In this document: positions 11,442 to 22,747 of the stretch, in pieces
Layout of the letters: each line of letters starts with the position of its first letter
Numbering within the stretch: the stretch's first letter is position 1
DNA from: Xiphias gladius
Lineage: Eukaryota > Chordata > Actinopteri > Istiophoriformes > Xiphiidae
Assembly: GCF_016859285.1 (NCBI RefSeq)
Contig: NC_053401.1
Location: 190,161 to 254,160 of the forward strand
Reading direction: 5' to 3'
DNA length: 64,000 nt
The notes under the pieces: generated by a model
Database searches by the model: none
The model's input: only the letters and a program-made list of their open reading frames with translations
Told to the model about the DNA's origin: nothing
Translations under genes and position numbers: made by a program

Positions 11442-11862
11442 TCTCCTCTCACTCTGACCCCATTATCGGACACATAACCCGCTAACATCCCCGGCCTGTG
11501 ACACATCTCTCAGCGGGCAGGACGGCTGCTTTCATTCCGCTCTACAGTCCCCGTCCCGGGGTTCGAGCTGCGGAGGATCTGTGCCCTAATTGTCCGGTCC
11601 GATCCGGTCCGGCTCCGGTTCAACGCGATCCGGTGATTTTGAAGAACCGACCGTGTTTTTCTGATGAACGGGAGCATCCCGAGCCTCCTCCCTTCTGTAT
11701 GTGATCCAAAACGGCGGCTGTGAGCGTGCCGACAGCCGCAGCTGGAGCCTCCATGCTGCTAAAACCGGCACCGAGCACCGGCGATGCGGATCAGATCAGC
11801 GGCCGCCCGCCCCACCCCCTTCTTACTACCGATGATTAAAACGAAAGCATTTCATTGAGAGG

Positions 11863-11888
11863 GAGCCGAGCCGAGCCGAGCCGAGCCG
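11863..11888. repeat. (GAGCC)n pentamer array
   Basis: GAGCCGAGCCGAGCCGAGCC plus a partial unit; exact reverse complement of the array 420 bases to its left. Confidence 0.9.
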
Positions 11889-12230
11889 TTTAGCTAGCTA
11901 ACGTTACGGGACCCGTTTTATCCCGCGGTCGGAGATGAGACCTACCTGCCATCCTGGAGATGCGGTTCGGGCGCGTCACGCCTCTCCACAGCCGCGCGGC
12001 GCGCTCCCTGCGCGGGGAAGGGGGAGGCGGAGAGTCCCCGCAGAATCAGACCTTCCTCCTCTCTCTGTCCGCAGTCTTCTTCACCCCCTACGTCTTTATG
12101 GAAATGTCCTCCTCCGCACGTTGATCTGGATCCGTCCGTACCGGTCCCGGATCCGTCAGATTCAGGGCACGTCCGGTCTCCGTACCAGTCTGACCCGGCT
12201 CCGCCCGCCGAGCATCATTTGATCCAAATC

Positions 12231-13270
12231 TGCAATTCAAACGACATTTTGTTGTCTTTCAGAGGTTTTCTCTGAGCTGAGCTCGGATCAGTTCTGCAGA
12301 ATCCAGACTGATCCTGATGGAGCCTGGACCTCAGCTGAAAGATCTGGGACAGGCTGTGGGGATCCAGCTGCCAGTCTGCACAGGTTCATCATGTGACAAC
12401 ATGAAAACACAAAACCAGTCTGAGAAGACACCGAGATCCAGAAGCGACTGAAAACCTCATCGAGTCGTTTCAAGGCCACAAAATCCAGAAACCTCAAACG
12501 TGCAACATTAAAAACTACTTTTTAAATGACTTTGAGTCGGTTTGACTGAATTTGACGGAGACACTTTGTCCACGTTAGTTTGGCTGTTGAGACACTGGTC
12601 AGCATGTGATGTTGGGACAGACTCCACGCTGATCCTGGGTCAGGCTTCAGTCCCTGGTGAGTTCAGTTAGACCAAATGATAATGAACCAGGGACTCTGGA
12701 GTTGTAAGGAGCCGCGGAACCTCACTGTGGTTCCTCCCCTCAGTAACTTTCAGTCTCTGTCAGAAGAAAGGAGCCACAAACATCGAAACCTTCATCTTAA
12801 TGTCTCCTACAAACTAAAACTGGGAAACATTCCCGTCTGAGACTGAAACTAAATGAAAATCAGGTGCAAAAGGACGAATAAACTGCTCTCATCTGGAAAA
12901 CATTCAAATACACTGCAGGTGGAAGGAGGATCCGAGAAAACTAAAGAAGAAGAATCCAATCTCAGCGAAATCACTTCAATCTGTAAAGTTTAATTGGCAG
13001 TGACATTGAAAGGTTGTACATGTTGTATAATATTCGGATTGTATTAGAGTAAAGTTGATATTCTTGTGTAATTAAAACAGTGGGATGATTAGTATGTAAT
13101 ACAGACGGCATACATGTATGTTGTTTTGCTTGTGTCGGTGTGCAGCGTGGAGTTACAGGCCAAGTCGTTTCTTGCTGTAACTAATAGATTATCTGAGAAG
13201 CTGCCAAGACGTTTCTTCTTATCCAAATATCATTATGAAAGATAAATTTACAACATTTACACAGCCTCAC
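12231..13270. other. Intergenic region
   Basis: Between the KIAA1549 CpG island and the likely 3' end of the ZC3HAV1-like gene. I see no conserved coding exon, RNA gene or clear repeat; the short open frames have no recognisable domain. Confidence 0.5.
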
Positions 13271-13276
13271 TTTATT
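13271..13276 (-). terminator. Candidate poly(A) signal of ZC3HAV1-like gene
   Basis: TTTATT on the plus strand, that is AATAAA on the minus strand, about 1.48 kb past the stop codon at 14,756. The intervening AT-rich sequence would be the 3' UTR. No transcript support; other AT-rich hexamers exist. Confidence 0.35.
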
Positions 13277-14254
13277 TTCCAGCAGTGGAAAGTGCTGCCA
13301 AGTTGAAATGAAACCACACACTAACGGCTAAATATGTGCACATGGATATTAAACCAGCACCACAAACAAATGAGTGATTGAATGGATAAAACGCTTGATG
13401 AAAACGAACCAAACACCAGCCTGAATAAACGGTGACCGAGCTACAAACGGCTACATTCAGAAAATAACCACTACAATACAAAGTAAATAGTCCACACACC
13501 AAGGTCCCGGATATCTGTGGGTTATAGTTTAAATTAAAAACAGAAGCTTTTCTATTTTATCAAAGAAAAAAAACGTAGCAAACATGTGAATAAACTAAAA
13601 ATATAAAGCTATTTAATGCATCTGACTTCTGCCGTCCAAGTAACATTTACTAGTCAATATAAACACTAAAATCCTATTTTGACACATAGAAATGAAAAAT
13701 GAAACAGGTTTTTTTCTCAGCTTCTAACATTTTGAAACGGTCTTGGTGTTTTCAGTGACATCAGATATTTTTGTGGCACACTGTGTCGTTTTTAGCGATG
13801 TGAACTGAAGTGAAACCGGAACCTCCAGCTCCTGAGGTCTTCGAACAGAACTGGTCTTCGGCAGTACGTGTTGTGGTTCCCTTCACGTTTAGATAAGGAC
13901 GATGTGTTTTTTTTTAAAACACAAACTTATATTATTGTTTATCCAATAATTTTGTTTCTCATGGCCTTCAGGTTTACACTGGTAAAAATTTTCCATTTTT
14001 TGTCAGCTAACAAATTCATTGCTGTTTAACTTAAGTCATAAAGTAAATATAACCAATATAAAGTTTGTGTCTTTTTGCCAGTTTGTCTTTGATAAAATGA
14101 ACATTGAATGAAAGATGAAGTTACACTGATTTTGTTAATAAGAGTCAATGTTGATTAATGTGCATTGAAACACCAAAGATTCTCCATTTGCAGCTTGTAC
14201 TGTTGGTCGGACAAAACAAGACGAGTGAAGACGTCACCTTGGGATGTGGGAAGT

Positions 14255-14455
14255 TGCATATATTACATAAAGCCTATATCTGTTTGCATTTAGTCAAACT
14301 GCCCATTAAAAGTAGCTGAATTAGCTGTTAGCAGGGATAATAATATCCTCAGGAAGCGGAAGTCACATCGAGAAGTCTTCATTTGGACGCAAACTGCGGC
14401 TCACGCTTCACGTCTCCCCTTGCGCCTCAAGGTTTGAAAACCTCTGGTGAAAGGA
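14255..14455. repeat. Dispersed repeat family, copy B (internal deletion)
   Basis: Left part (CTATATCTGTTTGCATTTAG, GTCAAACTGCCCATTAAAAG) matches 36,090-36,140. It then jumps to TAATATCCTCAGGAAGCGGA, matching 36,313-36,332, and continues to CCTCAAGG...AAAACCTCTG, matching 36,470-36,490. It therefore lacks the central segment that copy A retains. Confidence 0.75.
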
Positions 14456-14755
14456 CTCAAGGTTTTAAGTCAGGTCATCACCCAAGTCGTCAGGAGGTGA
14501 AAGTTGTTGAGATACTTTAGTCTGAACCAAAGTGGAGGACTGACTGACTGACAGACCGTCAACGCCTCAAAATCCATCAGATCTACCGTAACAGAAGCGT
14601 CCATGTAACAGTAGGAGAGAAAGTCCCAGAGTGACTTGAAGCAAACAGTGGAGTGACGGCTTAGACAAGGAACGAATCCATAAGTGCTAAGCCCAGATAA
14701 GGCACTCATTCAGGTCCAGTCAAGTCAGCCAGGACCACACCAGTTCGTGGTTTTT

Positions 14756-14856
14756 CTACTGAGCCGTTTGTTTCTCCACCTCGGCCACAGAGACGAAGTG
14801 AGGACGGCGCCGGACTTTCCTCTTGGTGTTGTGTTTGGGGTTCCTCTGGTACATGT
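14756..14856 (-). CDS. ZC3HAV1-like terminal exon
   Basis: Encodes DMYQRNPKHNTKRKVRRRPH, then a short segment ending EKQTAQ and TAG. The Tyr-Gln-x-Asn and Arg-Arg-Arg-Pro pattern is the sequence that follows the WWE region in PARP12/ZC3HAV1. In full-length relatives the PARP domain would follow. None is seen on the minus strand between here and 12,230. Confidence 0.8.
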
Positions 14857-17800
14857 CTGCGGTGAGGAAGACAGGAAACATCAGAGTTGAAGCGGAGAAG
14901 AAGAAGAAGAAGGTAAATTTATTCAGCTGCTGGGCAACGGCAAAACATTCAGCTCAAAAATCACAAATTATTCATCACCTTCACTTGGACGTGATTAATA
15001 CACGTGTTCTTAACTATTCATTATTTCTGTAAACTAACTGTTACTCAGTACGAAAAATGAAAATGATATTAAATTTGGTGATGATGACGACTTGTTCGGG
15101 ACTCAAATACAAGGCTTAAACCTCTGTGTTGATTTGGATCTTGGACCTACCTGTGTTTTGTGTCTTGGCTCTGGACTCAACTTGCTATTTGACTTGGTAC
15201 ATGTCTTTAGACTTTGCTGTCAAGACCTCGGATTTGTCTTGAGACCTACCTGACATGACATAAGACTTTCGTTGGGTCTTAACTGTCTGATCTTGAGACT
15301 TGCCTGCCGTGACCTGGGACTGGATTTGGGACTTAGCTGTCTCGACTCTGGACTTCTAAGGTGGCAGAAGTCGTACCTTTGAAGCTGATGACGTACTCCC
15401 TCAGGCCTTTCACCACTCTGACCTCAGCCGTTCTGTCAGACAGAAACGCCTCCTCCAGAGTCCTGGACGTCACCGATGTGGTGCGATTCTTGTCGTCCTG
15501 AGGGAAGCGTGCAGACACAGAGGGGTTAGCATGCTAACGGGCTAACATTACGATCCCAGCATCATCCCATCCTCAGGTTGAGACTGAGCTCTGGGACCCC
15601 CGGACTTTCTCTCTGTCTACGCCCTCTTTGGCTAGTCCCAGACATCTACAGTTAGTCCCAAGGCCTCTGCAGCTAGTCCCCAGGCCTCTGCAGCTAGTCC
15701 CCAGACCTCTGCAGCTAGTCCCCAGACCTCTGCAGCTAGTCCACCTATCTCTGACCTCCAAACCTTCATTCTTAAACTTCCCCCAGTAGTCCGACTCACC
15801 GGCTGTCCGTACTCCACCCACTTTCCCTGGTCCCCCCTGTAGTACCACCGCCACCCCGTGGTCAGCATGTAGTGAGGTGGCTTTGTTACTGAGGAAACTG
15901 TGGAGAGACGGCGAACACGCTGCGACTCCCGAGTCATCGTCAAGAAGTCGACGGGCCGATCGCCGGAGCTACAAAGGCAGAAAAGAGAAGCTTCAGCTGC
16001 TGCCTCATTAAGAGCCGATTAAATACGAACCAGACCGCAGGGGGCACTTGACCTCTGACCTCTGTGTCTTAGAGGGGTCGCAGAAATCTCGCTCGATGTC
16101 CTCCGTGTGCTGCAGGTCCGTCCAGTTGATGCCGTCAAACACCTCCCACTTGTAGGGCAGGTGGAAGTGAACTCGGCGGCACTCGTCTACGCAAAGAGAG
16201 ACAAAAATAAAACTCAACTACAGTCACCGCTCAAGATGTGAAGACGAAACCAGACAAGACTTCTATTTAAAAAACAGCAGTTTTAATCAGTCTACATGAC
16301 AACAAAACCCAACTCAACCAGATCTGCTGTTTTCTGCTGACGAGCAAATGAAGCATAAATCTGAAACTTTATTTTCTTTAACTTTATTGAAATGACACAT
16401 TGTCAAACCAATTAACAACAAATTTCATATATAATTCATTTATTATAAAAACTGATGAATGAGTACAAATTAAAAAGGTTACGGTATTCCTTGAATGACT
16501 CGTAAAGGAAGGACATTACTCCAGAGGTCAGTATGTGTGACACACTACCCTTTTTTCCTCTGAGTTAGTTCACAGGAAATCAACACATTTAACCATTTTG
16601 CACCAAACGGGACGTTTTTACAGCGTCGTTTGGAGTCAACGGTCTCAGACTGTAGACCTGCCGAGAATCAGCGTGTGGCTCAGGACCGAGACACGGAGCG
16701 ACACCTTTGACTCTTTGCAGCCATCTGGTGGAAGTCACAGACCAGAGATGATATGACGGGAGAGCTTTCAGAGCAGATCCCAGCTTTAGCTGTGGATCAG
16801 GCGACAAACACATCAGGTGTGTGTCGTTTCCTCTCGGTGCGACCAGAGCAAAGCCATCAGATGAAAATCTAGAAACGAACTCACTGTGAAACTTGCAGCT
16901 GTTTCTGATGAAGTGCAGACAGATGTCGTCCGTCTCGTCTGTCTGAGCAGCAGGTTTACAGAAAGCATCCGGAATATTCTCTGACAGAAAGACGAGACAA
17001 GAAGAGCCACGTTGGTGAAAAGCAACCGGACGAGAATCATCTCGGAAAATAAACTCCGACAGCTTCACGGATTTTTTCTGTCTAAATGGCTGTGTGAAGG
17101 ACCCGTCTGTGCCCCCCCAGAGCCGAATACTCAGCCAGCAGGTGTGTTAGCCTCACCCGTGGGTGAGGTGGCGGCAGGAGCAGCGGTCAGGTGGTGGATG
17201 TTCCTGTAGATGAAGGGCAGATTGTGGATGATGTCGCCGCTCAGCCCCCTGTCCTCCAGCATGCGGCGGCCGTGATCGTCGATGGCGTGTTGGCGTTTGC
17301 ACTTGGCCCCGAACATGCAGTCGCCCTGAACGAAGTGCTGACACAGGTGAACTTTGGTGCAGGCGCTCTGGAAGGTGCAGCAGCCGTGAGGACCGGAGCC
17401 TTTGTTATAGTGCAAACACACCTGAGACGAGACGGAATCCAGAAACATACAGAACGGGGGATTAAAGCAGCTGCCAGGAAACATGGTGTAACACCAGAGG
17501 GATGGGGGGATGAAAGGAAAACGACCCAAGAACACAAAGAGATGTTTCCTGTAACTGTGACTTAACGTCTCTTCGTTAGGAAATAAAGATCTTGGTTTTG
17601 GACACAAATTTCCTGCGTAATCTCGAAATCTTTGTCCGATGTCTAATTTCAACACGAAGAGCCCATAGACACGGATCTTGAGATTATGAGGTCTCGCTAT
17701 TATGAGATAAAGCTCATGTTTGTAGGAGATACTTTTCTCCAATTCGCGATGGACCCTTCTTTTCTCCCAATGTTTAGATTCAATAACGGCAGAATAAAGA

Positions 17801-20800
17801 TCTCATAATTAAAAGAGGCAGTTTTCTCAGAAGCTCACAATCATGAAAATGACGAGATCTTGAAAGAGTTTTCACACAACACGAGAGTTCTGGTATTTCT
17901 AACCTCTTGATGAAAGGAAAAAGCCTTGGATCGATGAAAAGGTTATGAGACACAGATTTCCTTGTTTTGTCATTATGAGAAGTTAAGTCGTTATGAGAAC
18001 ACATCTCGTATTTTCGTTTGGTGCAAACCACCGTTTGGTGTTTGGTATGAAAACAGTCGAACCTGACAGCGCAAGTGTTTTACTTTACCTCTTTGGAAAC
18101 TTCCCTCAGTCAACAGGACACCTTTCGTTTTTTCTTTTTTATTTCTTTGATTTGTCCTCTTTTCCTTTTTTTCTTTAACTTCTTCTTTCTGGATCCTCAA
18201 GGCTTCTCTTCATCGGGTTCTTCTTCACCCTCTCTGGGCTTTTACATTGTGGCCGCAGAGCTTTTTCGCTGCTACGGCCTCAAGACGTGAAGGTCGGCCT
18301 ACTCTCTCATATTCTCTCTCCTCTGTCCTCTCTTTCCATAAACTGCTCTTCATCCTCTCCTCCCATCCATAAGAGTCAGGACAGAAACTACTCTGGACCC
18401 TCCCTCTCCAGAAAAGAGGAGGGAAAAGCGCGAAAGCAAGCGAGCACGCAAACATTTCCCTTTGGCCAGACTAGCTGCAGAAACACCTGCAACACAAACA
18501 TGTTTGAAGATCAGACGGAAGAATTCAGCTTCAGATACAGCTGGAGTCCGACCGACACACCGGTAATAAAACGATTGAAGGTGCGTTATTAACGACGATC
18601 TATCAGCTGACGTTTGTTATTTTACAAAAACGCAGCACATACGTTTGGATTTTAAAGACGGGGCAGAGCCAAAGACTGTCGGCTGCAACTAACGCTTACG
18701 GTCTCTACTGAGGGACCTGGATTATTTCCGGGACGGACCGGTCTGTAAAACGACAACTAACGTCCACCTTAGTTTCTGGGAGTCCAGAGTGACGCCAGCC
18801 GAAAACCCAAAACGGACCAGCTTACCGTGACGGGAAAACCTGACACGTTTCAAAGGCTAAAACCGGGATTTCTCTCGGAATAGTTGCTATTCGTTTTCTG
18901 TCGAACAGGCGATCGACTCGGATTTGACTTCATTTTTCAACCAAACATTCCTCCCCGCCAGTTTCTCCGAGGTCCCGGATTTTCGGTGTTTGTCGGTTTG
19001 ACATCACAGTGAAGTGAATCTCCGTTGGCGACATTTGAAGACGTCACCTCGGAACCGATCGGTGTTTTAAATATAAGTAATCAATAATGGAAATCTATGT
19101 TATTTCCAGCTCTGGTTACCAACATTTCCCGCTGAAAGTCACGCCGCTCGGTCAGAATTGGGAATATCACGATCGGGATCAGAGTCCCGAGCGGTCGGAG
19201 TCTGATATCTGATTGTTTTTCATCCTCGTGTTATTCCCGACGAGCGGGTCATGTTTCCACCGCGTGTCTCTCGCAGCGTCGCCGGGTGTGAACTCGTTAA
19301 ATCAAACTTGTGCTCAGTGATTTCTCCACATCTCGTTTCTGTACCGTCAGAGCTAAGTTCACATGTTCACCGCACGACCAGGGTTCCCCAAAAACCCACC
19401 GGGCAACTACGGAACCGGGACACTAACGTCCATGTAAAAACCCTCGACGTGGACCAGAAGCGGCCGCTGAGATTCCTCTCCTCGTCCCCAGAATAATGAA
19501 GTCGAGGGGCATCTTTAAACCATCTGCAGCACCTCTAACTGTCTGTGCCCAGGTCCTGGTCTACTAACGTGTCCCCCGATGGAGACGTCTGAGACACGTC
19601 ATTCACTTTTACTCATTGGCCGACATATAAGCGACACCAGCGGTCAGAAAAAGTAGGCCAGGTGTGCCAGGTGTGCCAGGTGCGCCAGGCGCGCCAGGTG
19701 TGAGTGTGTGTCACCTCCGGCAGCAGCGCGGGGTCGTTCTGCAGCAGCAGCAGGAACAGGTCGTCCTCGTCCAGCTCGTGAAGCGTGCACTCTCTCAGTA
19801 ATCGATAGTTGTGACCTGATCGAATGTCGTGGGAGAATTTACACGGTTTCCTGTGAGAACAACAGCAACGTTGATGATCTGAGATCAGTGGGTTTTAACT
19901 GGGTGACATGTTCCTTCAGCAACACGCACGCGCACACACGCGCACACACGCACACAGACACGCACGCACGCACACACACGCGCCATCCTGCCGGTGCTGG
20001 TTTGAACTACTATACATACAGTTATATCCGTTGTTTACTGAAGAAAAAAATCCTGTTTTTAACGAATCACATGCTTTGATTGTAAAATGATAATCTCGGG
20101 AACTGAAAGCAACTTCCGGCTGCCAGGTGGGAAGTCGCAACGGAAACACTCGAGTCACGTAGCCCAGATGTGCATTTAAACACAAACTGCAGTGAAAACG
20201 AACGAGCGACTTTCCACCCGAGAGCAGCTGGTCTGATGCGTGGGGACCAACAGCCCCCTTCGCGATCCGCTCACACCCCCACGACCCTGTCCCGGTGTCG
20301 TAGGTGGGCTCGGTCCTCCTGTTCACACCGGTAAGCGACGGAAGACTGAACCCTCCGTCGTCCGCCTGACGTCGGGCTGAGGTTCACACGGAGCTTCGTT
20401 ACCGGGTTTCGTTCAAAATCTCCCCGTTTCCTTTTCACAGTTTGTCGTCGAGCTGCCGCAGAGGAACAGTGGGTCTGAAAACCTCCGCTCCAGGTGCCAG
20501 ACTGGGTCTGGTGGAGTCCCTCGCTAAGTGCGGGGAGACTTCTCACACCTGGGGGGGGGGGGCTCTGCGCAGCCAGTGCGAACAGGGGAACTGAGATACA
20601 CACCACAACACCCCCAGCGACATGCGAGCATGGTTTTAAAACCGGAAATCAGCAGATAATCCACCAGGAAAGATTTCTGATGAAGCTTGACACCTGCTCG
20701 TCGGTTTCTTTTCGTTTCTAAGTTTCGTTTCGCTGCGCATCGGACTCGACCGGCCGACGACAGGTAAAGCGTTTGTCACGACCCTGGACTCTTTGTAGGT

Positions 20801-21542
20801 GTGACCGCGATCGGAGGATCGGACTTTATCATCAGCATCCGCCGAAACGCTCAGCCTCACTTTTCCCTAAGTTTCGTTTCTCTTCACCGCTGCGGGAGGC
20901 GCGTATCGGTCCGCGGCGGAGCGAAGATAAAGTAGTCCCCGGAGATCGACAGGATGAGAAGACGGGCAATCAAAGCTCGCGAGCAGCGACCGCATCAGCA
21001 CAGCGTCCGTCCGTTCACCGTTGTCTAACCACTACGGAAGCCTGGAAGAAAGCGGGCCAAACAAAGAGAATAGAGCCAGTTTCCTGCGCCGGTAGCGGAG
21101 GAAAATAACCGCGTGAATCCCTCCGCTGCTGCCAGGACTCCGACTGAGGAGAAACCGAACCTCTTGACTGCGCCACGGACACACCTGTGCGCGTGAGCGC
21201 GGCTCACCTGCCCTTGCCGAACCTGCAGTTTCCGTAGATGAAGAATTTGCAGAGGTGCAGCTGCTGGCACTCCCCGCACTGCTCCTCCCGCCCGTAGCTC
21301 CTGCACAGCCGCAGCGACGTCTTCGCCACCACCGTGCAGTCCTCCGGCCGCTCCCCGCCGTCCCCCGCCGGGGCGCGGACCAGCAGGAAGCGGGGACACT
21401 GCCGCACGATCAGGCAGAACTGTTCCTCGGTGATGTCGCAGCGCTGCAGCAGCTTCCGGTACAGCTCCAGCAGCTGCATGGCTCCTCTGCTGCCGCACAG
21501 GAAGCTGGTGGCCAGCAGGATCTCCCGGCTGTAGCGGGACAT
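14756..21542 (-). CDS. ZC3HAV1/PARP12-like CCCH zinc-finger protein without PARP domain
   Basis: Member of the zinc-finger antiviral protein family; relatives bind CpG-rich viral RNA and recruit decay factors in the cytoplasm. Exons in transcript order: 21542-21208, 19793-19715, 17421-17157, 16980-16885, 16186-16060, 15968-15800, 15497-15377, 14856-14756. Phases close exactly to 1,293 bases (430 residues plus TAG). Domains: N-terminal winged-helix region with first CCCH (CKFFIYGNCRF, residues about 1-117), second and third CCCH (residues about 139-182; CQHFVQGDCMFGAKCKRQH), fourth CCCH (ICLHFIRNSCKFHNECRRVH, about 245-264), then WWE-type sequence (HLPYKWEVF; GWRWYYRGDQGKWVEYG). The final exon encodes a basic tail and stops, leaving no ADP-ribosyltransferase domain. 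Start is the first ATG of the exon-1 frame, within a CpG island. Which human paralogue it matches is not certain. Confidence 0.87.
15080..15358. repeat. Degenerate GACTTGAGACTTG-type tandem array
   Basis: Intronic array of drifting units such as GTCTTGAGACCTACCTG, ATCTTGAGACTTGCCTG and CTGTCTCGACTCTGGACT, about 25-35 bases apart. It resembles a low-complexity minisatellite family common in fish. It ends 19 bases from the last base of the exon at 15,377. Confidence 0.7.
15633..15741. repeat. 21-bp minisatellite
   Basis: Five units of AGTCCCCAGACCTCTGCAGCT (first unit 20 bases, diverged), at 15633, 15653, 15674, 15695 and 15716. It lies in the short intron between the ZC3HAV1-like exons at 15,497 and 15,800. 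The 21-base period keeps a frame open on the minus strand, but that frame is not coding. Confidence 0.92.
16885..16980 (-). CDS. ZC3HAV1-like exon 4 (half of fourth CCCH finger)
   Basis: A 96-base exon inside a misleading longer open frame. It begins at acceptor CTGTCAG and ends at donor GTGAGT. It codes for ENIPDAFCKPAAQTDETDD, then ICLHFIRNSCKFH. Joined to the next exon it completes Cys-x7-Cys-x5-Cys-x3-His; leaving it out would remove the first two cysteines of the finger but still keep the frame, so a skipped isoform is possible. Confidence 0.82.
17422..19714. other. ZC3HAV1-like intron 2
   Basis: A 2.3 kb intron. From 17,560 to 18,010 it is rich in drifting ATTATGAGAT / CTCATAATT motifs, a fuzzy low-complexity pattern. 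I see no exon, RNA gene or clear transposon in the remainder. Confidence 0.5.
19652..19702. repeat. 9-bp GCCAGGTGT array beside a splice donor
   Basis: Five units of GCCAGGTGT/GCCAGGCGC, ending 12 bases from the donor of ZC3HAV1-like exon 2 (exon end at 19715). In transcript sense the intron begins GTGACACACACTCACACCTG and runs straight into the array. Confidence 0.85.
19921..19983. repeat. (CACG/CACA)n microsatellite
   Basis: Alternating ACACGCACGCGCACAC purine-pyrimidine run in intron 1 of the ZC3HAV1-like gene. Such sequence can adopt Z-DNA. Confidence 0.92.
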
Positions 21543-22200
21543 GTCGACCGATCGGCGGGCCTCTCACTCACTGAGGATGTGCGGATTCACCGGGGAGGGC
21601 CGACGGCTCCACGGCAAGCACACATCCGCTCTGAGACTGTCACAATAAAAGCACGCCACGTCCGGAAACAGAGGACGAGGAAAGAGAAAGCGCTTCCCGC
21701 GCTACGGGTCCCTGGTCTGGTGGTTCCAAAGCTGCAGACCGCAGCGGGCTGGAGGGAGGGAGGCCGGCCTCTGGCCCGCACCTGTCGGCACCTGTCGGCC
21801 CCCCGGAACCACCTGAGCGCTGTTCCACGCGGTCGTTCGTTCAGCCAATCGGAGAGACTCGCTTTCATGTCTCACCTGAGCTGCGGAGCGGACCGCAGCC
21901 TGTGTGCGACGAGGGAGACCTCCATCTTAGATGGACAGGACTTTAAATGACGAAGTAGCCTCCGAGAAGCCCGCTGAGCTCACACTTCACCAAACACGTC
22001 ATGGATTTGTGTGTCGGCTGCCCCGAGCGCGGGTCGGACGACCTCACGCTCCGCTCTGTAACCAGGCAACCGAGAGCTTCATCTATCAGCCACATCTCGC
22101 CGTGTGTGGAGAACGGGTAACGCAGTTCACCTGCAGCCTCCTCCCAGAGACAGGCGGTGGGAGGGGCAGAGCAGTCGGGCGGACACGCTGAAGCCAGGAG
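20700..22200 (-). promoter_or_regulatory. CpG-rich promoter region of ZC3HAV1-like gene
   Basis: CpG-dense region surrounding the first coding exon (21208-21542) and its upstream flank. It also separates this gene from the divergent protease gene. Intron 1 has two identical CTAAGTTTCGTTTC copies (20718-20731 and 20867-20880), whose minus-strand reading contains the IRF core AANNGAAA. An ISRE-like AGTTTCAGTTTGGG lies at 22464-22477, about 0.9 kb upstream of the start codon. Confidence 0.45.
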
Positions 22201-22747
22201 GAGGACCGCAGATCTCGAATCCAGATAAACGGAAACGGACCGACTCTGACTCGGATCATCTGTCCAAACATGAATGTGACGGGGTTTACCTGGTCCAGCT
22301 GGACCAGGTGTACACCCGCCAGAGCGACTTCACTTCTCGTCGACTGTGTCTTTCGTGTTTCACCCTTTTTCTCTCCTTTGTTTTTATTCGTCACTTTCTC
22401 TTCTTTCTGTTGTAAACACACAACATTTCTTCCCAAACCGTCGCGTGCTTATAGACCGAAATCAGTTTCAGTTTGGGAGCAAAAACCGAGTCTGAACACT
22501 TTCTTCGTCGCACTCTTTCTTTGATGGAAAAATAAAAGCGCAGTCACTTCTAATTTTGATGCGTTTAAGAATGAGACGTGGCTGCGTGGCTTTGCACGCA
22601 CCGGCCCTGAACGCAGACCAACAGGGCTCCGGTTCGGGAGCGGTCTGACCTCCGGGTGTCTCTAATCACACAGGTGTGACTGAAGCGGGCGACTAATGAA
22701 GAGTTTGGTGTTTGAGTCACAGCAGATCAAGACGTGGCTTGGACACG
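21543..22747. other. Divergent intergenic region
   Basis: About 1.2 kb between the start codons of the ZC3HAV1-like gene (minus) and the protease gene (plus). The left half is CpG-rich, the right half AT-richer, with a weak TATA-like AATAAAAG at 22531-22538. No separate gene is supported. Confidence 0.5.

Larger units (their letters stand above)
11300..12230 (-). promoter_or_regulatory. kiaa1549: CpG island; probable KIAA1549 promoter and noncoding first exon
   Basis: GC- and CpG-rich stretch, richest at 11,940-12,060, in an otherwise AT-rich region. On the minus strand a strong donor (GGCAGGTAGG, exon end at 11946) could end an untranslated first exon, splicing to an acceptor at about 10,186 (TTCTCTCAG) upstream of the signal-peptide exon. 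Both junctions are inferred. Two mirror-image pentamer arrays lie inside the island. Confidence 0.5.

Noticed and set aside
13272..13502. Hydrophobic 76-residue minus frame as a downstream exon of the ZAP-like gene
   Set aside because: No PARP-domain similarity and no fitting acceptor; it lies in the presumed 3' UTR.
21255..21950. 231-residue plus-strand open frame
   Set aside because: Antisense to exon 1 of the ZAP-like gene in a GC-rich region, where long spurious frames are expected; no recognisable domain.
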